A DNA stretch of 43,464 nt from Maribacter sp. (lineage in GTDB: Bacteria > Bacteroidota > Bacteroidia > Flavobacteriales > Flavobacteriaceae), in NCBI GenBank assembly GCA_024228355.1, contig JAAETN010000526.1:1-43464 (forward strand), given 5' to 3'. This document shows, piece by piece, positions 7,960 to 17,250 of this stretch (positions are counted from its first letter, which is position 1; every line of letters begins with the position of its first letter). A program made the translations under genes and the position numbers. The notes under the pieces are model-generated. The model ran no database searches and was not told the DNA's origin. It saw only the letters and a list, made by a program, of their open reading frames with translations.

Positions 7960-10686
7960 ATGAAGAAGAAAATCCTGAAATTTGTTGGCGTTGTATTGCT
8001 TGTTTTGGTTGGAGTCCTTATTGCTGCACCATTTCTATTGGAAGCTAAAATAGGCGATATTCTCAAAAACAATATTAACAATAATGTCAATGCTACTTTG
8101 GATTTTTCTGAAGCTAATTTAAGTCTAATCAAAAGCTTTCCCAATGCGAAGGTCGAACTCAAGAATGTAACACTGATTAACAAAGAGCCATTCGAAGGAG
8201 ATACGCTCTTTGCTTCAGAGCGAGTTGGTTTAAAAATGGGCATTGGTGATCTGTTTAAGGGCGATGGGGAAGCTATTGGCATCAAAAGCTTAGTAGTTGA
8301 TGGAGCTCAAATTCATGTGAAAGTCAATGAAGATGGGAACGCTAATTATGAGATAGCCAATGAGGATGGTAATGAAGAACTGGAATCGTCAGAAGGTTTT
8401 ACCTTGAATCTACAATCTTATGAAATTACAAATTCAGATGTCATCTATGATGATAAGGTTGCCAAGGTTTATTTAGTGGTTTCCGAAATTATGCACAGCG
8501 GTTCGGGTGATCTTTCGGTAGAAACGTCAGAATTGGATACAAAAACCGAAGCTTTGGTCACTTTTGAATTGGATAACACCAATTATCTCAATAAAAACAA
8601 AGTCAAATTGGATGCCCTCATCGATATTGACCTGAAAGAGGATAAATATACTTTTTTGAAAAACAAGGCAATGGTAAATCAGTTGCCTTTGGTATTTGAT
8701 GGCTTTGTTCAGGTGAACGAAGAAAGCCAGGAAGTTGATATCAATTTCGAAACCCCTTCTTCCGATTTTAAAAATTTCTTGGCTTTGATACCCGAAGCCT
8801 ATTCAAAAAACATAGAGAACGTAGAAACTACGGGAGAATGTATAGTCGAGGGTGAGTTTAAAGGATTGGTTGATGATGAACATATTCCAAAATTCAAGAT
8901 TGAGGTAAAATCCGATAACGCCTCATTCAAGTATCCTGACCTCCCCAAAACGGTACGGAACATTCATTTGGATATATTAGTGAATAATACAAGCGGCATT
9001 TCTGAAGACACTTATATAGATATTAGGAAAGCTTCATTTATGATAGACCAAGATAGATTCAACCTTTCCTCCAAAATCACCGATCTTATGGGTAATTCCA
9101 AGGTCAATGCCCAGATTAAGGGAATTTTGAACTTGGCCAATATTTCCAAGGCCTATCCAGTCCCTTCAGATTTAAAACTTTCCGGAATTTTGAATGTCGA
9201 TGTAACAACGGCTTTTGATATGGCCTCAATCGAGAGAAAGCAATACGAAAACACCAAGACATCGGGTAAACTAAAACTGAGTGATTTTGAATACAATTCC
9301 CCTGAAATCCGAAATCCAGTAAAAATCAAAAATACCGCAATGACATTCAATCCTGCCACGGTGACTTTAAATGAATTACAGGGGACAACCGGTCAAACCG
9401 ATTTCAATGCCACAGGCACAATTGACAATCTATTGGGATATATGTTCAATGATGAAAAAGTTGAAGGCAATTTCAATCTAAAATCGAACACCTTTGCTGT
9501 AAACGATTTTATGAGCGAGGAAGAAGTTGATCCAACTGGGATACCCAAGGCTGAAGAACAGTTGAAAATCCCCTCTTTTTTGGATTGTAATATCAATGCC
9601 AGTGCAGGGACGGTTATCTATGATAATCTTAGGTTGAAAGATGTTAAAGGAAATTTGAGGATAGTTGATGAAAAAGCCGTGCTGACCAATATGACTTCTT
9701 CACTCTTCAATGGAACCGTAGGGTTCAACGGAGAGGTTTCCACTAAAAACGAGGTCCCGACTTTTGCCATGAAATTGGGTATGGATCAATTGGGTATAGG
9801 AGAAAGCTTCAAGTCGCTCGAATTATTCAAGGTCTTGGCCCCCGTAGCCAATGCGCTGCGAGGTAAGTTGAATTCCGACATCGAATTGTCAGGTAGTCTT
9901 AACAATGACTTTACTCCCAATCTTAACACCATAACAGGCAAGGTATTGGCAGAATTATTGTCTACCCAAATTAATGCAGATCAAGCAAAAGTACTTTCTG
10001 CACTGGGAAATAAACTCAATTTTATCAAGTTGGATAAACTCGATTTAAAAGGCTTGAAAACAGCATTGTCTTTTGAGGATGGTACGGTAAAAGTGAAGCC
10101 TTTTACAATTAAGTATGAAGATATTTCTATCAATGTAGACGGTAGCCATACCTTCGATAGAAAATTGAATTACAAAGCAACTTTGGATGTCCCGGCCAAA
10201 TACTTGGGGACTGAAGTGAATGACCTGATTGCAAAAATTGATGAAAAAGAACTTAACAATCTGACCATTCCCGTAACCGCTAACATTGGTGGAAAATACA
10301 CCAGTCCGGCGGTGACTACCGATTTGACTTCAGGGGTAAAGAATTTGACCACGAAACTAATCGATATTCAAAAACAGAAATTGATCAATAAAGGAACAGA
10401 CAAAGCAGGCGAACTGTTAGGGGATATATTAACAGGAAATACTAATGATAAGGATTCGACATCGGTATCACAACAAGATCAATCCAACGATGCTGTGAAG
10501 GACGTAATAGATGGAATTTTAGGTGGTACAAAGCAAACCCAAGATTCGGTCGGTCAAGAAAATGATACCTCGTCCACTTCAAAAAAAGATCCTGTTCAGG
10601 ACGCCGCAAAGAGCATTTTAGGAGGATTATTGGGAGGAAAAAAGAAAAAGGATACCACCAAAACCGAGAACGATACCATTAACTAA
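7960..10686 (+). CDS. AsmA-family envelope protein
   Basis: 908 residues: an N-terminal membrane anchor (about 5-27) followed by a very long periplasmic beta-rich region typical of AsmA/TamB-like proteins. In that superfamily, bridge-like proteins are linked to phospholipid movement between the membranes. Recognisable segments are the N-terminal LSLIKSFPNAKVELKNVTL and a C-terminal AsmA_2-type region near 560-790. The last 120 residues are low complexity (Asp, Thr, Lys, Gly), with two copies of an AxxxIxGxLGG-like unit. The gene overlaps the convergent DUF2797 gene by 8 bases at the stop codons. Confidence 0.85.
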   Translation: MKKKILKFVGVVLLVLVGVLIAAPFLLEAKIGDILKNNINNNVNATLDFSEANLSLIKSFPNAKVELKNVTLINKEPFEGDTLFASERVGLKMGIGDLFKGDGEAIGIKSLVVDGAQIHVKVNEDGNANYEIANEDGNEELESSEGFTLNLQSYEITNSDVIYDDKVAKVYLVVSEIMHSGSGDLSVETSELDTKTEALVTFELDNTNYLNKNKVKLDALIDIDLKEDKYTFLKNKAMVNQLPLVFDGFVQVNEESQEVDINFETPSSDFKNFLALIPEAYSKNIENVETTGECIVEGEFKGLVDDEHIPKFKIEVKSDNASFKYPDLPKTVRNIHLDILVNNTSGISEDTYIDIRKASFMIDQDRFNLSSKITDLMGNSKVNAQIKGILNLANISKAYPVPSDLKLSGILNVDVTTAFDMASIERKQYENTKTSGKLKLSDFEYNSPEIRNPVKIKNTAMTFNPATVTLNELQGTTGQTDFNATGTIDNLLGYMFNDEKVEGNFNLKSNTFAVNDFMSEEEVDPTGIPKAEEQLKIPSFLDCNINASAGTVIYDNLRLKDVKGNLRIVDEKAVLTNMTSSLFNGTVGFNGEVSTKNEVPTFAMKLGMDQLGIGESFKSLELFKVLAPVANALRGKLNSDIELSGSLNNDFTPNLNTITGKVLAELLSTQINADQAKVLSALGNKLNFIKLDKLDLKGLKTALSFEDGTVKVKPFTIKYEDISINVDGSHTFDRKLNYKATLDVPAKYLGTEVNDLIAKIDEKELNNLTIPVTANIGGKYTSPAVTTDLTSGVKNLTTKLIDIQKQKLINKGTDKAGELLGDILTGNTNDKDSTSVSQQDQSNDAVKDVIDGILGGTKQTQDSVGQENDTSSTSKKDPVQDAAKSILGGLLGGKKKKDTTKTENDTIN

Positions 10687-11473
10687 TACCAAGTGAAACA
10701 TAGTACCCTTCGCTACCCCGAACATTGAATACGGTATTGTCTTCAAATAGGAGATACTGCCCTTTTATACCTTTTAGAATACCTTTAAAACTAGGGGTTT
10801 TGCCCAAATTAAGACTTTTTACCTTATCTGGGTATTTAAGAACGGGAAACTCCATATGGGTTTCTTGATTGTTTTCTAAAAAAAAATCCTTTGCTTCAGG
10901 CGGGACATACTGTTTTAGTTTGTTGCGCCAAGCTACCAAATCCTCATCATCAACATCGTTGGTAAGCATTTTTCGCCAATTGGTCTTATCTCCTAGATGG
11001 TCTTTTAAGGCTACTTCGGTAATGCCCGCCAAATATCTATTCGGGACTTCGACAATTTCAATGGCTTCATGAGCCCCTTGGTCTATCCATCTTGTGGGCA
11101 CTTGGGTTTTACGGGTTACCCCGACTTTAATATTGCTTGAGTTTGCGAGATATACAATATGAGGTTGCAATTGCACTTTTTTTTCATATTCCAAATCGCG
11201 ATCTTCCTTCCCTAAATGGGCAGTGCTAAGTTCCGGGCGCATAATCCAATCCCCTGCCGAAGGCGTTTCGAAAAAGCAGGTTTTGCAAAAACCTTGTCTA
11301 AAAATCGGCCGGTTTTCACCGCAGCTGAGACATTGGAATTTTATGAAATCTAGCTGCATTTCCTTATTCAAAATCTGGTTCACGTTTAAAAAATCATTTT
11401 CAAAGAGCATAAAATATTGAATTGGATGCCCTATTTCGGTTTGCATTTTTCGTAGTACTCCTTTGTATTGCAT
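10679..11473 (-). CDS. DUF2797 protein: zinc ribbon plus GIY-YIG-like core
   Basis: 264 residues of a conserved uncharacterised family. A four-cysteine zinc ribbon is clear: C48-x2-C51 and C63-x2-C66. After it, the segment around 105-170 reads HIVYLANSSNIKVGVTR, then RW, and later an acidic ITEVALK. This order looks like a GIY-YIG nuclease core (first strand, KVG, Arg, Glu). That comparison is my inference; the canonical Tyr-Ile-Gly is not intact. The C-terminal part (about 225-264) is beta-rich. The gene stands alone on the minus strand, convergent with the AsmA gene. Confidence 0.8.
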   Translation of the reverse strand: MQYKGVLRKMQTEIGHPIQYFMLFENDFLNVNQILNKEMQLDFIKFQCLSCGENRPIFRQGFCKTCFFETPSAGDWIMRPELSTAHLGKEDRDLEYEKKVQLQPHIVYLANSSNIKVGVTRKTQVPTRWIDQGAHEAIEIVEVPNRYLAGITEVALKDHLGDKTNWRKMLTNDVDDEDLVAWRNKLKQYVPPEAKDFFLENNQETHMEFPVLKYPDKVKSLNLGKTPSFKGILKGIKGQYLLFEDNTVFNVRGSEGYYVSLGIS

Positions 11474-11499
11474 ATAAGAAACTCTTATTGGATAATCTA

Positions 11500-11531
11500 T
11501 TTGAAAATGATAACTATATAAGTTATTTTTA
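11500..11531 (+). promoter_or_regulatory. Likely promoter of the GH3-family gene
   Basis: TTTG at 11500-11503 and TATTTTTA at 11524-11531 are separated by 20 bases, close to TTG-N19-TAnnTTTG. An inverted repeat ATAACT/AGTTAT (11510-11515, 11521-11526) lies in the spacer and overlaps the -7 box. The ATG at 11553 is 21 bases downstream. Confidence 0.5.
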
Positions 11532-11552
11532 GCTTGTTAAAGATACCCAAAA

Positions 11553-13067
11553 ATGCCAATACCATTATTTAATTCCATTGCATCGTGGCTATTAAAAAAA
11601 CGTTATCATCAGATAGAGCTTTTTTTAAAGTACCCTGGGGAAGTACAAGAAGAGGTATTGCATCAACTTTTGGAAATTGCTGAGGACACAGAAATTGGTA
11701 AGAAATACGATTTTGAGTCTATCGCAAACTATGAAACCTTTAGCCAAAGGGTACCCATAGTTTCTTATGAGGAGATAGAACCATTGATTGAGCGAACGCG
11801 AAAAGGTGAACAGAACATTTTTTGGCCTACATCGATCAAATGGTTTGCGAAAAGTAGTGGTACCACAAATGCCAAGAGCAAGTTTATTCCTGTAAGTACA
11901 GAGGCATTGGAAGATTGCCATTACAAATCAGGAAAAGATTTGCTTTGTCTTTATCTGAACAATAATGAGAATTCGCAGCTTTTTACGGGAAAAAGTCTCA
12001 GACTTGGAGGTAGTAAAGAACTCTATAAAGACAACGGTTCATTTTTCGGTGACCTATCGGCAATTCTCATTGATAATATGCCACTCTGGGCCGAATTTAG
12101 TAGTACCCCAAGCAATAGGGTTTCTTTAATGAGTGAGTGGGAAAGCAAACTAAAAGCTATCGTTTATGAAAGTACCCAGGAGAATGTAACCAGTTTGGCA
12201 GGTGTACCCTCTTGGATGCTGGTATTATTGAATAATGTGTTACAGGAAACAGGGAAAGACCATCTTTTTCAAATTTGGGAAAATCTTGAAGTGTATTTTC
12301 ATGGTGGGGTCAGTTTTATACCATATAAGGAGCAATACCAAAACTTACTTCCACGTAAGAGTTTCAAATATTATGAGATTTATAATGCCTCAGAAGGTTT
12401 CTTTGCTATCCAAGACAGAAATAATGCAGATGACTTATTGTTGATGTTGGATTATGGGATATTTTACGAATTTATTCCCATGGATACCTATGGAACTGCC
12501 AACCAAAAAACCCTTCCCTTATGGGATGTTGAGGTCAATAAGAATTATGTAATTATCATTACTACAAATGCAGGTCTATGGCGCTATAAAATAGGGGATA
12601 CCGTACGATTTACATCTACAAATCCTTATCGTATTCGTATTACAGGGAGAACCAAACATCATATTAATGTATTTGGTGAGGAATTGATTATTGAAAATGC
12701 GGAGGAAGCACTTAGGCAGATTTGTAAAAAGACCGAGGCCGAGATAAAAGACTACACCGTTGCACCAATCTTCATGTCTGGTAAAGAGAAAGGGGCTCAT
12801 GAGTGGATAATTGAATTCAGGAAAGCACCAAAAGATTTGAATTATTTTACCGAGTTTCTGGATAATGCCTTAAAATCGCTCAATTCTGATTATGAGGCCA
12901 AACGCTACAACAATATTACCCTAAAAATGCCCAAGGTACATATGGCACGGGAAAATTTGTTCTATGATTGGCTGAAATCAAGAGACAAATTGGGGGGGCA
13001 ACATAAAATACCCAGATTATCCAATAAAAGGGACTATATCGAAGAATTGCTTCCAATGAACCAATAA
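11553..13067 (+). CDS. Bacterial GH3-family acyl-adenylating protein
   Basis: 504 residues matching the GH3 family, whose plant members join amino acids to jasmonate or auxin through an acyl-adenylate. The three ATP/AMP motifs are present: SSGTTNAKSKFIP near 104-117, YNASEGFFAIQD near 278-289, and GRTKHHINVFGEELIIENAEEAL near 366-388. Bacterial GH3 proteins are common in Bacteroidetes, but I know of no settled substrate. The downstream hydrolase-like gene, 65 bases away on the same strand, is a possible partner. Confidence 0.88.
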   Translation: MPIPLFNSIASWLLKKRYHQIELFLKYPGEVQEEVLHQLLEIAEDTEIGKKYDFESIANYETFSQRVPIVSYEEIEPLIERTRKGEQNIFWPTSIKWFAKSSGTTNAKSKFIPVSTEALEDCHYKSGKDLLCLYLNNNENSQLFTGKSLRLGGSKELYKDNGSFFGDLSAILIDNMPLWAEFSSTPSNRVSLMSEWESKLKAIVYESTQENVTSLAGVPSWMLVLLNNVLQETGKDHLFQIWENLEVYFHGGVSFIPYKEQYQNLLPRKSFKYYEIYNASEGFFAIQDRNNADDLLLMLDYGIFYEFIPMDTYGTANQKTLPLWDVEVNKNYVIIITTNAGLWRYKIGDTVRFTSTNPYRIRITGRTKHHINVFGEELIIENAEEALRQICKKTEAEIKDYTVAPIFMSGKEKGAHEWIIEFRKAPKDLNYFTEFLDNALKSLNSDYEAKRYNNITLKMPKVHMARENLFYDWLKSRDKLGGQHKIPRLSNKRDYIEELLPMNQ

Positions 13068-13132
13068 ATAGTTGTTTCAGATATTAAATGGTGAATTTGT
13101 ACTAATAAACTAACCTAGTATCAAACAACATC

Positions 13133-13714
13133 ATGGCAGAAAAACTTGTAGTAGTTTCAGACATGTGGGGCGCAAAAAAAGGGCTATGGATAACCTCTTA
13201 TCTCGGGTATCTTCAACAATATTTTGATATAACCTATTATAATATCCAGCAATTGGCAAATATAGAAGTGAATGTTAATTCTGAAAAAAATCTACATGCC
13301 GCTTTTATTAATGGTGGTATAGATACCGCCGTTGCACATTTAATAAAAAGGGAAAAAGAGCCCTGTCATTATTTGGCCTTCAGTACAGGCGGTACTATTG
13401 CCTGGAAAGCAAATCTGCTGGGTCTTCCCATGAAATCATTATATGTTGTATCCGCCACAAGAATTCGGATGGAAAACAAAAAGCCCAACATACCTATTAC
13501 TTTGGTGTATGGTGAAAAGGAGACCAGGATACCCCCGAAAGAATGGTTCAATCGACTTGAAATAGATAAAGAGATTATCCCAAATTTTGGGCATGGACTA
13601 TATGCTGATGAGAAGATCATCAAAAAAATATGTATAGATCTTTTATCAATTGTTACAACGAAATTAAATCAAATTAAAAAAGGGCGGGTGTTAAAATTAA
13701 GAAACTGCCTTTAG
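13133..13714 (+). CDS. Small alpha/beta-hydrolase-like protein
   Basis: 193 residues resembling a trimmed alpha/beta hydrolase. A nucleophile-elbow-like LAFSTGG (S84) is followed by a strand LYVVSATRI, then [14 protein letters not shown] (where the family acid would sit, here Glu) and a late NFGHGLYAD with H154. The elbow reads A-x-S-x-G instead of G-x-S-x-G, and the N-terminal oxyanion HG motif is absent. The last 18 bases overlap the end of convergent clpX, giving a basic, poorly conserved-looking C-terminus. Activity is uncertain. It follows the GH3 gene on the same strand. Confidence 0.65.
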   Translation: MAEKLVVVSDMWGAKKGLWITSYLGYLQQYFDITYYNIQQLANIEVNVNSEKNLHAAFINGGIDTAVAHLIKREKEPCHYLAFSTGGTIAWKANLLGLPMKSLYVVSATRIRMENKKPNIPITLVYGEKETRIPPKEWFNRLEIDKEIIPNFGHGLYADEKIIKKICIDLLSIVTTKLNQIKKGRVLKLRNCL

Positions 13715-14932
13715 TTTCTTTATCGTTTCATGAGACAATTTATTCTCCGCATAAGGTTTGGATACCTTGAATTCCGTTTCACCGGTACTAGGCATTTCGA
13801 ACATGGCATCAGTAAAAATGGCCTCACACAATGAACGAAGACCCCTTGCTCCAAGTTTGTAGTCAACAGCCTTTTTTACGATATAATCCAAAGCTTGTTC
13901 GGTAATGGTGAATGATATGCCATCCATCCCAAATAACTTCTCGTATTGTTTAATTATGGCATTTTTGGGCTCCGTAAGAATGGCCCTTAAGGTTTTTTCA
14001 TCCAACGGATTCATATGCGTCAACACAGGAAGTCTTCCAATAATCTCCGGAATAAGCCCAAATTCTTTTAAATCCTTAGGAATTATATACTGCAATATGT
14101 TGCTTTCATCCAAACTTTCATCAGCTTTTGAAGCACTATAACCTACAGCCTGCATATTCAAACGCTTGGTAATAGCACGCTCAATACCATCAAAGGCACC
14201 ACCTGCAATAAATAGAATGTTTTCGGTATTTACTTCAATGAATTTTTGGTCGGGATGCTTTCGTCCTCCTTTGGGCGGTACATTGACTACTGTTCCTTCT
14301 AAAAGTTTAAGCAGGCCTTGTTGAACTCCTTCCCCTGAAACATCCCTAGTTATTGAAGGATTATCACTTTTCCGGGCGATTTTATCTATTTCATCAATAA
14401 ATACTATGCCACGCTCGGCCTTCTCAAGATTATAATCAGCAGCCTGTAATAGACGCGTAAGAATACTTTCAACATCTTCGCCAACATATCCGGCTTCAGT
14501 GAGAACGGTTGCATCAACTATGGCCAAAGGTACATTGAGCATTTTGGAAATAGTTTTCGCCATTAGGGTTTTACCAGTACCTGTCTGGCCAACCATTATA
14601 ATGTTACTCTTTTGTATTTCTATGTCATCTTCATTGGAATGTGGTTGCAACAATCTTTTATAATGATTGTATACGGCAACAGACATTACCTTTTTAGTAC
14701 GTTCTTGACCAATAATGAACGTATCAAGGAATTCTTTGATTTCCAGCGGCTTTTTGAGTACCAACTCAGAAGAGAGGTCATTGGTTTTTGATTGGCTGGA
14801 TTCCTCGGCTACAATTCCGTGCGCCTGCTCTATACAACGGTCACATATATGCGCATCTAAACCAGCAATCAAAAGATTGGTCTCCGGTTTTTTTCTTCCA
14901 CAAAAAGAACATTCTAAATTTTCCTTTGCCAT
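13697..14932 (-). CDS. clpX: ClpX, ATP-dependent unfoldase of ClpXP
   Basis: 411 residues. ClpX unfolds tagged proteins and feeds them to ClpP. The N-terminal zinc domain uses C8, C11, C30 and C33. The AAA+ core has Walker A GQTGTGKT (115-122), pore loop GYVG (148-151), Walker [10 protein letters not shown] (about 175-183) and sensor-2 GARGLRS. The ClpP-binding IGF loop appears as VGY (263-265). The start is ATG at 14932; a TTG 18 bases upstream is less likely. It lies 94 bases after clpP in the conserved tig-clpP-clpX order. Confidence 0.97.
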   Translation of the reverse strand: MAKENLECSFCGRKKPETNLLIAGLDAHICDRCIEQAHGIVAEESSQSKTNDLSSELVLKKPLEIKEFLDTFIIGQERTKKVMSVAVYNHYKRLLQPHSNEDDIEIQKSNIIMVGQTGTGKTLMAKTISKMLNVPLAIVDATVLTEAGYVGEDVESILTRLLQAADYNLEKAERGIVFIDEIDKIARKSDNPSITRDVSGEGVQQGLLKLLEGTVVNVPPKGGRKHPDQKFIEVNTENILFIAGGAFDGIERAITKRLNMQAVGYSASKADESLDESNILQYIIPKDLKEFGLIPEIIGRLPVLTHMNPLDEKTLRAILTEPKNAIIKQYEKLFGMDGISFTITEQALDYIVKKAVDYKLGARGLRSLCEAIFTDAMFEMPSTGETEFKVSKPYAENKLSHETIKKLKAVS

Positions 14933-15026
14933 ATCATTATTGTCTATCAAGTGTATTAACGATAGAATCTACTTTTTGGTTTATTAAATAGGCAACAAAT
15001 ACCAAATTCTTCGTTTTTCGTCGAAA

Positions 15027-15707
15027 TTAATCGCGGTCTCTTACGAGTATTTCGTCAATCATACCGTATTTCATGGCTTCTTCGGCTTTCATCCAGTAAT
15101 CCCTGTCGCTATCGTCATGAATCTTGTCCAGTTTTTGTCCCGAATGTTTGGAGATGATTTGATAAAGCTCTTCCTTCAGTTTTAAAATTTCCCTAGCTGT
15201 AATTTCAATATCACTTGCTTGGCCTTGTGCACCACCCATAGGCTGGTGAATCATTACTCGTGAATGTGTGAGCCCACTTCTTTTGCCTTTTTCGCCAGCA
15301 CACAACAATACCGCACCCATAGATGCTGCCATACCTGTGCAAATGGTAGCAACGTCTGGTTTTATAAACTGCATGGTATCATAGATCCCCAATCCTGCAT
15401 ATACACTTCCCCCAGGTGAATTAATATAGATCTGAATATCTTTTGAAGCATCGGCACTTTCTAAAAACAATAGTTGGGCCTGTACAATATTTGCCACTTG
15501 GTCATTAATACCTGTTCCAAGGAAAATTATTCGATCCATCATTAATCGTGAGAAAACATCCATTGCAATGGCGTTTAATTGCCTTTCTTCAATTATGTTC
15601 GGTGTCATATTTGTAGGGTACATGCTACTCATGATCTTATCGTAGTACATGCTGCTTATTCCCTGATGGTTTATAGCGTAATTTTTGAATTCTTTTCCGT
15701 AATCCAT
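15027..15707 (-). CDS. clpP: ClpP, proteolytic subunit of Clp protease
   Basis: 226-residue serine peptidase that forms the double-ring chamber fed by ClpX. The catalytic triad is S129 (TGMAASMGA), H154 (VMIHQP) and D203 (SDRDYW). The spacing (25 and 49 residues) is identical to E. coli S97/H122/D171. NSPGGS (96-101) forms the substrate-binding strand. An N-terminal stretch of about 30 residues precedes the mature-like core and is probably self-processed. The start is ATG at 15707. The frame stays open upstream through the leader hairpin, which is not expected to be coding. Confidence 0.97.
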   Translation of the reverse strand: MDYGKEFKNYAINHQGISSMYYDKIMSSMYPTNMTPNIIEERQLNAIAMDVFSRLMMDRIIFLGTGINDQVANIVQAQLLFLESADASKDIQIYINSPGGSVYAGLGIYDTMQFIKPDVATICTGMAASMGAVLLCAGEKGKRSGLTHSRVMIHQPMGGAQGQASDIEITAREILKLKEELYQIISKHSGQKLDKIHDDSDRDYWMKAEEAMKYGMIDEILVRDRD

Positions 15708-15731
15708 GTGATTTGTATTCGATATTTTAGA

Positions 15732-15774
15732 TAAAAAAGGTGCCGAAAAACAACTCTTCGGCACCGTAAAGATA
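15732..15774 (-). promoter_or_regulatory. Leader hairpin/terminator and weak -7 box between tig and clpP
   Basis: Perfect 9-base arms GGTGCCGAA (15739-15747) and TTCGGCACC (15757-15765) are followed on the minus strand by TTTTTTAT, a classic intrinsic-terminator form. It lies between tig and clpP, 24 bases before the clpP ATG. Immediately upstream on the minus strand is TATCTTTA (15767-15774), one base off the TAnnTTTG box. Transcription from it would start inside the hairpin and give clpP mRNA a 5'-terminal stem-loop. Terminator, attenuator and 5'-stabiliser roles are all possible. Confidence 0.65.
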
Positions 15775-15830
15775 CTTATTTTTAATGAGACATTTTAAAG
15801 CAATGGATTTTGCTTTTTTTTGTCTTTTGA

Positions 15831-17153
15831 TTATCCGTAAACCTCTTTAACGAAGTTTTCATAGGTAACTTCCTTAGTCTTTAAATTGACTTTCTCTTTA
15901 TATAGATTTATCAATTTTTGACTCATTAATTGTTCAGACAATCTTTTAACCTCATCTTGGTTGCCCAAAACCCTCGCAGCGATATTATCCAATTCCTCTT
16001 CCTGAGGATTCAATTGGCCAAATTGGGCCATTTGTGATTTAATGAAACCTTTGGCAAATTCCTTAAGCTCTTCAAATTGAATTTGAATATCATTGTCCTT
16101 GATGATTTTACCTTCAATTAATTGGTAACGAAGACCTTTTTCAGATTTTTCGTATTCTTCATTGGCCTGCTCATCAGAAAGTGGCTTTTCACCAGTTATT
16201 TGGATCCATTTGGTCAAGAATTCTGTAGGTAGTTCAAATTTGGTATTTTCAATGAAATACTCTGTTATGTCATTTAATAACTTCTGATCTGATTGCTGCT
16301 CAAATTGTTTTTCAGAATCTTCCTTGATCCTATCCTTCAATTCCTTCGCTGAAGCAATGGCATCTTTTCCAAATAGTTTGTCGAACAACTCTTGGTCTAG
16401 CTTCGCAGGTTCCCTTTCGTTGATTTCATCAATAGTGAAAGACACCTCAATATTAATATCCTTGGCTTTTTCTTGGGAAATCCCCAAAACACTTGAAACT
16501 AAGTAATCTTCTTTGAATAGCCCTTTTGTATTTAGAGTTATGGCATCACCTACTTTCTTACCTAAAAGGCTATCAAAAGCCTTTTTACTTTTTACTTTGT
16601 CTAGCTCTAACGTGGTTTTATTTTCAATTTCTTCGGCTTCGTTTTTAAATGTACCCAAGACTTCAAAATCCTTACCTACCTCTTTTTTATTAACTAATTT
16701 TCCATATTGTTTCTGAAGACGCTTTACTTGTTCGTCGACCATTTTTTTATCGGCTACGATTTTATAATGGGTAAGTGACTTTTTTGTTTTTAACGGAACT
16801 TCGAAATTTGGTGCCAGGCCCAATTCGAATTCAAAATCCAACTGGTCTTGATCCCAGTCAAAATTATCTTGTTGTTTTGGTAAAGGATTTCCAAGAACAT
16901 CCAACTTTTCTTCTGTTAGATATTTGTTGAGGTTATCTTGAAGAAGTTTGTTCACTTCATCGACCAAAACTGCTTTACCGTATTGTTTTTTGATGAGGCC
17001 CATTGGAACATGGCCTTTTCTAAATCCAGGTATATTAGCCTGTTTTCTATAATCGCTGAGAATACTATCTACCTTGTCCTGATAGTCATCTTTGGTGATG
17101 GCAACTTTTACAACTGCATTTAAATCGTCAATCTGCTCTTTCGTGATATTCAT
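15831..17153 (-). CDS. tig: Trigger factor, ribosome-associated chaperone
   Basis: 440 residues. Trigger factor binds the ribosome exit tunnel and shields new chains. The N-terminal ribosome-binding signature is present as IPGFRKGHVPMGLIKKQYG (about 37-55), close to the family GFRxGKxP. The middle region, where the peptidyl-prolyl isomerase domain would sit, is diverged as in Bacteroidetes. The C-terminal half is charged and helical. The start is ATG at 17153, just after a good promoter. The longest frame runs upstream into the promoter and is rejected. First gene of the tig-clpP-clpX group. Confidence 0.94.
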   Translation of the reverse strand: MNITKEQIDDLNAVVKVAITKDDYQDKVDSILSDYRKQANIPGFRKGHVPMGLIKKQYGKAVLVDEVNKLLQDNLNKYLTEEKLDVLGNPLPKQQDNFDWDQDQLDFEFELGLAPNFEVPLKTKKSLTHYKIVADKKMVDEQVKRLQKQYGKLVNKKEVGKDFEVLGTFKNEAEEIENKTTLELDKVKSKKAFDSLLGKKVGDAITLNTKGLFKEDYLVSSVLGISQEKAKDINIEVSFTIDEINEREPAKLDQELFDKLFGKDAIASAKELKDRIKEDSEKQFEQQSDQKLLNDITEYFIENTKFELPTEFLTKWIQITGEKPLSDEQANEEYEKSEKGLRYQLIEGKIIKDNDIQIQFEELKEFAKGFIKSQMAQFGQLNPQEEELDNIAARVLGNQDEVKRLSEQLMSQKLINLYKEKVNLKTKEVTYENFVKEVYG

Positions 17154-17188
17154 TTGCGTATCTAATTTTGCATAAATAAAATGGGATG

Positions 17189-17219
17189 CAAAAGTAGTAC
17201 AATTTAAATACCTTAGCAA
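17189..17219 (-). promoter_or_regulatory. Promoter of tig
   Basis: On the minus strand, TTG (17217-17219) and TACTTTTG (17189-17196) are 20 bases apart, an exact match to the flavobacterial -7 consensus. The tig ATG is 35 bases downstream. An 8-base inverted repeat TTTTGCAT/ATGCAAAA (17166-17173 and 17186-17193) overlaps the -7 box. Confidence 0.7.
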
Positions 17220-17250
17220 GTTTTTAAGTTAAGGGATTTCAAACTAAAAA

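Noticed and set aside
15708-15764. Longer N-terminus for ClpP from an upstream GTG
   Set aside because: The extra codons lie in the leader hairpin and T-run, and the family N-terminus begins at the ATG at 15707.
15797-15816. Second terminator (AAAGCAA/TTGCTTT) after tig
   Set aside because: The stem is short and AT-rich, and on the tig strand it is followed by A residues instead of T. It would only suit the opposite strand, where no gene ends.
17154-17219. Longer N-terminus for trigger factor
   Set aside because: It would cover the -33 and -7 promoter boxes, and MNITKEQ at 17153 fits the family start.
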